A stretch of DNA of 64,000 nucleotides. Source: Dromiciops gliroides (taxonomy: Eukaryota; Chordata; Mammalia; Microbiotheria; Microbiotheriidae). Made by a program: the position numbers and the translations under genes. A model generated the notes under the pieces. It saw only the letters and a program-made list of their open reading frames with translations. It ran no database searches and was not told where the DNA came from. How positions within the stretch are numbered: position 1 is the stretch's first letter; every line of letters begins with the position of its first letter. The stretch covers positions 639,306,306-639,370,305 of the forward strand of contig NC_057863.1 of the NCBI RefSeq assembly GCF_019393635.1, read 5' to 3'. Below are positions 57,778 through 64,000 of the stretch, piece after piece.

Positions 57778-60700
57778 GTAAGCCACTTTTAAAAAGTCAA
57801 TGGTTTGTTAAAAGGAAGTTTAATGTCTTTGCACTCATTTTTCCATTAGAACCTCGCTTCTTCGGTGAAGTGGTTTTGTACTTCCAAATGTCACAGGTGA
57901 GCCAAAGTCTCTTTAAAAAGTTACCAAAACCCCATCTGATTCCTCAGTTTATCTCAAAGATAACCAACTAAAGCTATTTCTAGATCAGGGGTTCTTAACC
58001 TGGAGTTCTTGGAACACTTTTTTATTTTGTTTTGGGTGGGGCAATGAGGGTTAAGTGACTTGCCCAGGGTCACACAGCTAGTGTCAAGTGTCTGAGGCTG
58101 GATTTGAACTCAGGTTCTCCTGAATTCAAGGCTGGTGCTTTTATCCACTGCACCACCTAGCTGCCCCCAGAACATTTTTTTATAACTATTTCAATATATT
58201 ATTTGTTTTCTTTGTATTTTACTTTATGCATTTAAAAAAAACCAAACACCTGATTCTGAGAGAGGGTACATAGTCTTCACAAGACTACCAGAGGGGTCCA
58301 CGATGCAGAAAAAGGTTAAGAACCCTTATGCTACATGAAGATTTGTTTGGCAAATAAAGTATTTGGAATCTAACATCCTTATCAAATATTTCTAAGTGCA
58401 GTTGGATTAATGTTTTTAATTCTTTTCATGCTTACACTTACCAATAATTCTGTTTTTCAATATTGATAAAATACTGCTTCGAGAAATTAACATCTGTATT
58501 AGTTTGCACAATAACATGCTCGGAAGAGCTTTTCAGTAAGTCGGCAGTATACGTCAGGTATAACGCCACCTTCGTTTAAGAATCTGTTGAATATGGCACC
58601 ATACCGTGCATGCCGTAGAGCTTTGCACAGGCTTGTGGTGTCTAGCAAGCTAGTTAGTGACTGCAGGAGAAGAGCAGTGCCACCTCTCATCTGACTTCAT
58701 GCACTTTGTTCACGAACTGACTCTTCCACTAAAGATACGCACCAGCTTCTTAGGATTTACACAGCTTCCTCAGGACAAGGCCCCTAACGACAGAATTGGA
58801 TTTTTGTATTTTATTGGCCCATTAAAACTTAGGTAAAATTTTGTGTCTGAGGTCATCGATGAAGCTGACTTGAAGATCATTTTTCAAAAAGTAAAATGGT
58901 TGGGGGTCTCTTTTCTGTTTTCCTCTTAGTCTGATGATCGGGATTCCAAGCGGGATTCCCTTGAAGAGGGGGAGCTGAGAGATCACCGCATGGAGATAAC
59001 GATCAGGAATTCACCTTACAGAAGGGAAGATTCTATGGAAGACAGGTAAGGGGGTAGAAGAGACAAGGGCAGGACCTCTGGCATACCAGTGTTTTCAGCC
59101 CAGCTGAAGGTCCTAAGTATTACTTTGAAAGGGTATGTCATAGGGATGACTGCTGCTTTGAATCCCATGTTTAGGACTGAGTCACTATGTGGCTGGGTGA
59201 TTGGCTTCATCCTTCTCCTAAATTGCCCACCGCTTCTATGCGGAGCCCTAAAAAGAAAAACAACTGTCAGTGATAAAGCATGTTGAAGCTTGTAAAGGAC
59301 TCTGTGTGTACTACTTCCTCTCAGTCACCACCTCTGTAAACCTGGGATGATGGTACCTTTGGCATAGGCACTACAGGTGCCATCATCCCAGGTTTACAGA
59401 GAAGGAAACAAAAGGCGAGTCACATAGCCAGTGAGTGTCAGAGGCAGAATGAATATGAAATGATATTTAGGGCAAAGGGGAACAGTTCTGTGAGAAATCC
59501 ACCATATAGGGGTGGCTAGGTGGCACAGTGGATAAAGCACCGGCCCTGAATTCAGGAGGACCTGAGTTCAAATCCGGCCTCAGACACTTGACGCTTACCA
59601 GCTTTGTGACCCTGGGCAAGTCACTTAACCCCCATTGCTTCACAAAACAAACAAACAAACAAAAATCCACCATATATTTTATAATAATAATGCATTGGTT
59701 CTCATTTCATGGAAGAAATGGGAAGGGTGCCTGTGCACAGCTGCTGTCCTGCACACCTGGTATCATGGCTAGCTTGCTCTCCTGTCGTGTTATTTCCTGG
59801 GCCAGTTCTCCTAGCACTCAATGGGCTGAATCCAGCCAGCAGAGGAAGCTCAGGAGCAGTGGCCTGCTGCTACATCTGTTGACTGTGTCGCTTGTGTCAG
59901 TCGTTGTAGAGAGGTGGGCGGTCATGCCTTCTGCACCTCAGTGACAGTTCTAGAAAAGAGAGTCCAGCTCAACCTGGCACCCCCCAACCCCCACACATGG
60001 CCGCTCCATGGAAAGCACTTTTTGAAGCTTCAGCTGCTCCTGTTCAAGTCTCTCTGGTTCTTGTTGTCCTAAATATCATGGGGTCACCAGAGGCCTGACA
60101 TGAAGTGGGGTGGCTCAGGGCCTGGTTGATCGATTGTCCTTTGTTTGCCATCTATACGGCACTTCTTATGTGGCAGGCACCTTGATGAGTTCTTGACGTA
60201 GATCTCCTTTGAGCCTCACAAGAAACCTGGGAGATAAATGCTGTTATAATTATCCCCATGAGGCAAACTGAGATCAGTACGTGCCCAGGGTCACACAGCT
60301 AATAAGTGTCTTGACTTGACTCCAGGCCTAGTATTCTATCCACCACACCACTGAGCTGCCTGTATAGAGCACTGGCCTTGAAGTTGGGATGACCTGAATT
60401 CAAATCTCACCTCCAATACTTACTTTGGTGGGGGGTGGGGGAACAGGGCAGTGGGGATTAAGTGACTTGCCCAGAGTCACACAGCTAGTAAGTGTCAAGT
60501 GTCTGAGGCCAGATTTGAACTCAGGTCCTCCTGAATCCAGGGCCGGTGCTTTATCTACTGTACCACCTAGCTGCCCCACCTCCAATACTTACTAGCTGTG
60601 TTGACCCTGGGCAAGTCACTTAACCCCAGTTGCCTTCAACATCTGTGGCCATCTCCAGTCGTTTTGATAATTCATCTTGCCAGTGGACCTAGATAGCTCT

Positions 60701-63700
60701 GGAGGAGAGAATGAGGTTGGTGACCTTACACAGCCCCGCTTCACTGTGAGTCATGACATCACCTCCCAATGTCATGGTCCTCTTTGAGAATGAAGGACAA
60801 ACAACAGCTGTTTTTAAAGAGTCATGGTGTCTTAAACTTTTTCCAATCAAGATCCCTTGTCACCTGAGAAATTTTTATGCAACACTTTGAAGGCAGCATC
60901 CTCAGTACAAAGTGCACATATTATGTGTTCAAAACCAAGGCTACAGCAACCCCCACATTCAGTTATGCAACCCCATGTGGAGTCATGATCCATAGGTTAA
61001 GAAGCTAGGACCTAGACTAACCTTTTCAACCTGAAAATGAGAAAAATGAGACCCAGAGCAGGTATGTGGCATTTCTAAGGTGGTGCAGCTTGTCAGGACT
61101 GTGCCAGGACTAGAGCCTGTCCTCCCAGGCTGGTGTACTTCCCCTACACCATACATTCATCCCCTCCTTAATCAGGTGAGAAGAAACCTTGATGGCAAGA
61201 TTTTCCCAGCCTGTTGTGGAGAAGCCGCAGGGCCTAGAAAGGAGTTCCTCAGACCATGCTGCCTGCTTGGAAGTGTCGTGTTTTGGGGATCTTGCTCAGT
61301 GTAGCAGGCTGACTGTTCCCATAACTTCTCAGTCAACCTCCTGCCATACAGAAATGCTTTTTTGCTACAATTTCAGGTTTTACAAGGTCCATCCTGAGTA
61401 ATTGTCTGCCCCCTGCCCCTTCATTTGCACATGCTGAGGAAAGCCAGGCCTTTTGATAGCTTTTTATGTAGTTGATGGCCATGCTTGTAACTAAGGTGCT
61501 GATGCTGTAATGTGTTTTAAATGCACCTGTTGTGCGTGGAGTAATTGCCATTTTGCATTGCAATCTTAGAGGTGAAGAAGATGACTCGTTGGCCATCAAG
61601 CCACCCCAGCAAATGTCACGTAAGGAGAAGGCTCATCACAGGAAAGATGAGAAGAGGAAAGAGAAACGTCGGCATCGAAGCCACTCAGCAGAGGGAGGTA
61701 CAGAGCCGCTTTTCTTTTGCATCCCGAGTCAATTTGAGTGGTTTGTTCTTCACACTTTACTTCCCTAGAGCACTCTGGAGAGGTGGGCCATCATCCTTTC
61801 ATAAAGTTTTCCCCTGTTATCTTTAGATTGCTTTGTCCCTAGGACAAATGTTCACACAGGCATGCACAGATGTACACACAGACACAGTTAAAATTTATTT
61901 GGTTCAGGGTATAGAACTCCCTAGCCCCATCTCTGCTGTTTACTCTTTAATCGATTTAGTAATCATAATTCACATTCCATTCTGTTGTCACTTGTCAGTG
62001 AGATCAGTGATCCACCAAATGAGTGGATCAAAGACCAGGATGGATAGTGACGTGTGCCCTGTTTCCCTCTTTGTCCAGTTGGCCCTACTCTGGGCTCCTT
62101 CCATAGAGTTTTCAGCCTTTCAGTCAGCTGCTTGTTTCTCCCATTCAGTCTTGTTGCCAGGCAGTTGCTCTTCCATTTATAGAACATTTTACAATTGACA
62201 AAGTTGCTCCATTATTCCATTACATTTCATTATCTTAATTGATCCTTGAAACAGGTAGCCAGGGTGGGAATTATTGTTTTTTCCTGACAAGGAAACTGAA
62301 GGGATTGAAGCTGTTGTGACTTGGCCAGAGTCACACAGTAAGTGGTGTGGCCAGAGCTTGACTCCAGGCCCCAACTCCTGTTCTAGTGCTCTCTGTCTTG
62401 TGGCATGCAGCCAAGTGGAATGTGAAAGACAGATGAGGATGCCAGAGGACTTGGGGAAGGTTGGAATCCATTGGGCTTACACCAAAAACAATTCTAATAG
62501 GGTTGAAAAGTGTGTTTGGCCTAAAGGGAGAAGTTAGTACATCTGCCCGGTGTCTATGTGTCTGTGTCTGTGTCTGTGTATACATGTGTGAGAGCCTTAG
62601 GGTGAGGGGCAGGGGGCGTTGAAGAACACTTACTGTAGGCCACATTTGAGATGTGATCATACAAATCATTTCTTAACTGACATTTTGGTTGAAAATCTGA
62701 GCCAGGGTCCCGATCTCATAAAAGAAGAGTCCTGAATCCTAGCTTACATGTATCCTTATAACTGATATTTAAATGAACTTCCTGGAACTTGAGTATGTTC
62801 CTAGGAGTGTAACAGGCTGTTTCCCTCATCAGGGAAGCACGCCAGGGTGAAAGAGAAGGAGCGAGAACACGAGCGGCGGAAAAGGCATCGGGAGGAGCAG
62901 GATAAGGCGCGGCGGGAGTGGGAGAGGCAGAAGAGGAGGGAGATGGCTCGAGAGCATTCCAGGAGGGAGAGGTGAGAGCCTTTCCTTAGTGAACCAGCCT
63001 TGGAAGGCATCGAGTAAGCACTGTAGCAACGGTCGCTGCCACCATCATCACCATCCGCATCATCAGTGACAGCGGTATCACTTATAAGATGCAGAACACA
63101 GGATTGAGCACTGTGCCAGGGAGTACAATAGTAGGAGTAAGGAATGAAAAAGCATAAGAAGAAAAGAATACAATTCAGGCTCAGTTCATAAGTGCCAGGT
63201 GAAGAGGGAATGAAAGAACTCAGTGTGGGATAATATTAGGCAACGAAAATGGCCTAGAGGAATATAATTTTGACCCGAGTTTTATAGGAAATGACGGAAA
63301 TATATCAAAGGAGAAAAGGGTAGTCCAGAGAATTAGCAAGTTGTGTTCTAAATGTAGCTAAAGCAAAGGACTCAGCCAAGGATTCATGAGAAATGAGGGA
63401 GGGAGCCTGTGGGAGCTGACTGACAGGCGTCCTTCAATGACAGCTTAAAAAATTAGGGACTCCAGATCCTTGGACAGGAGAGCCCCAGGACTAAAAGATG
63501 TTCTCAGCCGAGCCCTGTAGCATCACTCAGGCAGGGTAGATTAGAGCAGGAAGAAGCTGGAGGCAGAGAAAAGAGCTGGCAGCAGGGGCCAAGGGAAGGC
63601 CACCAAAACTGCATGGGTGGCAAAGACTTCATAATGCCAAGGAGAGCCGGTGTTTCCAAAGCCCAGGGGTCTCATTGGATTCCCCCAACAACCCTATGAG

Positions 63701-64000
63701 GTTGATGCTATTGTTATTCCCCCTAGATTTCTTAACTAATGGGACATGAAGGTAAGGAGAGAGAAGAGGTGGCAATAAATGAGTTTAGGAAAGCAGCAGA
63801 ATGGTGTGGAGAACCTCGACCAGCCCTGGGGCTGGCGACAAAAAAGAGGCGTCCTCTCCTCTCATGGAGCGTGCGGTATATAAACCAGTCCGTATAATAC
63901 AAGATGATGGACAGCCAGGTGGTACGGTGCTTAGAGGGATGGGCTTAGACTCAAGAAGACCTGAGTTTGAATCCCATCTCAGACACTTAGTAGCTGGGTG
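57652..64000 (+). CDS. CDK11B: CDK11 (CDK11B orthologue, PITSLRE kinase), N-terminal part, truncated by window edge
   Basis: Cyclin-dependent kinase 11, a nuclear kinase that partners cyclin L and acts in transcription, pre-mRNA splicing and mitosis (known for the family). Coding exons seen: 57667-57777, 58930-59045, 61570-61697, 62833-62971; 494 nt, 164 residues. The protein starts MGDEKDSWKVKTLDEILQEK, then SDDRDSKRDSLEEGELRDHR, RGEEDDSLAIKPPQQMSRKE, and a very basic KRKEKRRHRSHS stretch with nuclear-localisation character. A charged RE/KE-rich helical region follows (KEREHERRKRHREEQDKARR). It is almost identical to human over this length. The kinase domain, the acidic region and the internal p58 start lie beyond the window. 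All introns are GT-AG and phases match. The start at 57667 is the conserved human start, 15 nt into exon 2. Confidence 0.97.
57850..57896 (+). other. CDK11B: Candidate 47-nt cassette (possibly poison) exon in CDK11 intron 2
   Basis: A pyrimidine-rich tract ending cattttttccattag-like and a consensus donor (tcacag|gtgagc) bracket 47 nt, only 72 nt after exon 2. 47 is not a multiple of three; inclusion would shift the frame and reach a stop within exon 3. Not known to me as an annotated exon; it may be a decoy pair of sites. Confidence 0.35.
57986..58330 (+). repeat. hAT-type (Charlie-like) DNA transposon remnant with SINE insertion
   Basis: Terminal inverted repeats caggggttcttaacctgg and aaaaaggttaagaaccctta, with an approximate 8-bp duplication (ttctagat / tgctacat). 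Non-coding interior. A SINE at 58022-58168 is nested. Confidence 0.65.
58022..58168 (-). repeat. CORE-SINE
   Basis: Reverse copy within the hAT remnant; gaacatttttttat-like duplication. Confidence 0.93.
58930..59045 (+). CDS. CDK11B: CDK11 exon 3
   Basis: 116 bp, acceptor ttcctcttag, donor gacag|gtaagg. Encodes SDDRDSKRDSLEEGELRDHR and MEITIRNSPYRREDSMED. The Arg codon is split with the next exon. Confidence 0.95.
59332..59401. repeat. 70-nt near-perfect hairpin (26-bp stem, 18-nt loop)
   Basis: Arm 59332-59357 (begins ctctgtaaacctgggatgat) and arm 59376-59401 (ends atcccaggtttacagag) are complementary except one T:G position, a wobble in RNA. The right arm continues into a MIR relic, the left does not, so the left arm may be an inverted copy. 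It lies in CDK11 intron 3. Confidence 0.95.
59509..59664 (+). repeat. CORE-SINE with TSD
   Basis: aaatccaccatata on both sides; tail acaaacaaacaaac. Confidence 0.94.
60361..60808 (+). repeat. Composite SINE with alternative tail, interrupted by a younger SINE
   Basis: Head tatagagcactggccttgaa, core gggcaagtcacttaacccca, then a distinct 3' half (catctccagtcgttttgata ... catggtcctctttgagaatg aaggacaaac). Same family as 12.19-12.42 kb. Confidence 0.8.
60425..60577 (-). repeat. CORE-SINE nested in the composite SINE
   Basis: The 16-bp duplication cacctccaatacttac on both sides shows the later insertion. Confidence 0.95.
60826..61012 (+). repeat. hAT-type DNA transposon remnant
   Basis: gtgtcttaaactttttccaa ... 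catgtggagtcatgatccat aggttaagaagct; inverted end similarity, no coding capacity. Confidence 0.55.
61570..61697 (+). CDS. CDK11B: CDK11 exon 4
   Basis: 128 bp, acceptor gcaatcttag, donor gggag|gtacag. Encodes GEEDDSLAIKPPQQMSRKEK then AHHRKDEKRKEKRRHRSHSA and EG. One Ala replaces the human Val after RKEK. Confidence 0.95.
62833..62971 (+). CDS. CDK11B: CDK11 exon 5
   Basis: 139 bp, acceptor ccctcatcag, donor gagag|gtgaga. Encodes KHARVKEKEREHERRKRHRE and EQDKARREWERQKRREMARE, part of the charged coiled-coil-like region. Last CDK11 exon in the window; 62,972-64,000 is intron. Confidence 0.95.
62972..63900 (+). other. CDK11 intron 5 sequence
   Basis: No further CDK11 exon (DRLEQLERKRE... expected next) is found before the window ends. 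MIR-like and old repeat text is present at 63.07-63.5 kb. Confidence 0.6.
63905..64000 (+). repeat. CORE-SINE/MIR copy cut by window end
   Basis: agccaggtggtacggtgctt ... tctcagacacttagtagctg; diverged head and core. Confidence 0.75.

Overview
The window is marsupial genomic DNA. More than 45 copies of a tRNA-derived CORE-SINE are present (head like ggggcagctaggtggcacag, internal tctgaggccggatttgaact in the other orientation, A-rich tail). They are of the WSINE1/MAR1 kind known from opossums and Australian marsupials, at about one per 1.4 kb. Alongside them are marsupial-type L1, L2 and L3/CR1 LINEs, MIR, hAT remnants and one solo LTR. The species cannot be fixed from the sequence; the dominance of the short A-tailed SINE fits an Australian marsupial but does not prove it.

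Two protein-coding genes are supported, both on the + strand. SLC35E2 (SLC35E2B orthologue) has a complete coding sequence in eight exons from 32,596 to 44,941. It encodes a 403-residue multi-pass transporter-like protein of the triose-phosphate/nucleotide-sugar transporter superfamily. Its CpG-island promoter is most likely at 21.2-22.1 kb, followed by a large 5' intron, a uORF-rich 5' leader in the first coding exon, and probably a long 3' UTR reaching about 51.68 kb. CDK11 (CDK11B orthologue, PITSLRE kinase) begins in a CpG island at 54.0-55.4 kb with a CRE and an ETS site. Four coding exons (57,667-62,971) give the first 164 residues, and the gene runs off the right edge. The SLC35E2-then-CDK11 order on one strand matches human 1p36.33, where the pair is duplicated; only one pair is seen here.

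Layout: 0-0.5 kb SINE/MIR; 0.65-1.2 kb a second CpG-rich promoter with a duplicated CCAAT segment, assignment open; 1.2-21 kb gene-free and repeat-rich (L2, nested L1s, L1 5' half at 10.2-13.7 kb, many SINEs, an inverted duplication at 17.2/17.7 kb); 21.2-22.1 kb CpG island; 22-32 kb probable first intron; 32.4-44.9 kb SLC35E2 coding exons, with an antisense solo LTR in intron 7 and dense SINEs in intron 8; 44.9-51.7 kb SINE-poor probable 3' UTR; 54-64 kb CDK11 5' part, including a possible cassette exon at 57,850-57,896 and a near-perfect 26-bp-stem hairpin at 59,332-59,401. No tRNA, rRNA, CRISPR or bacterial-type system is present.
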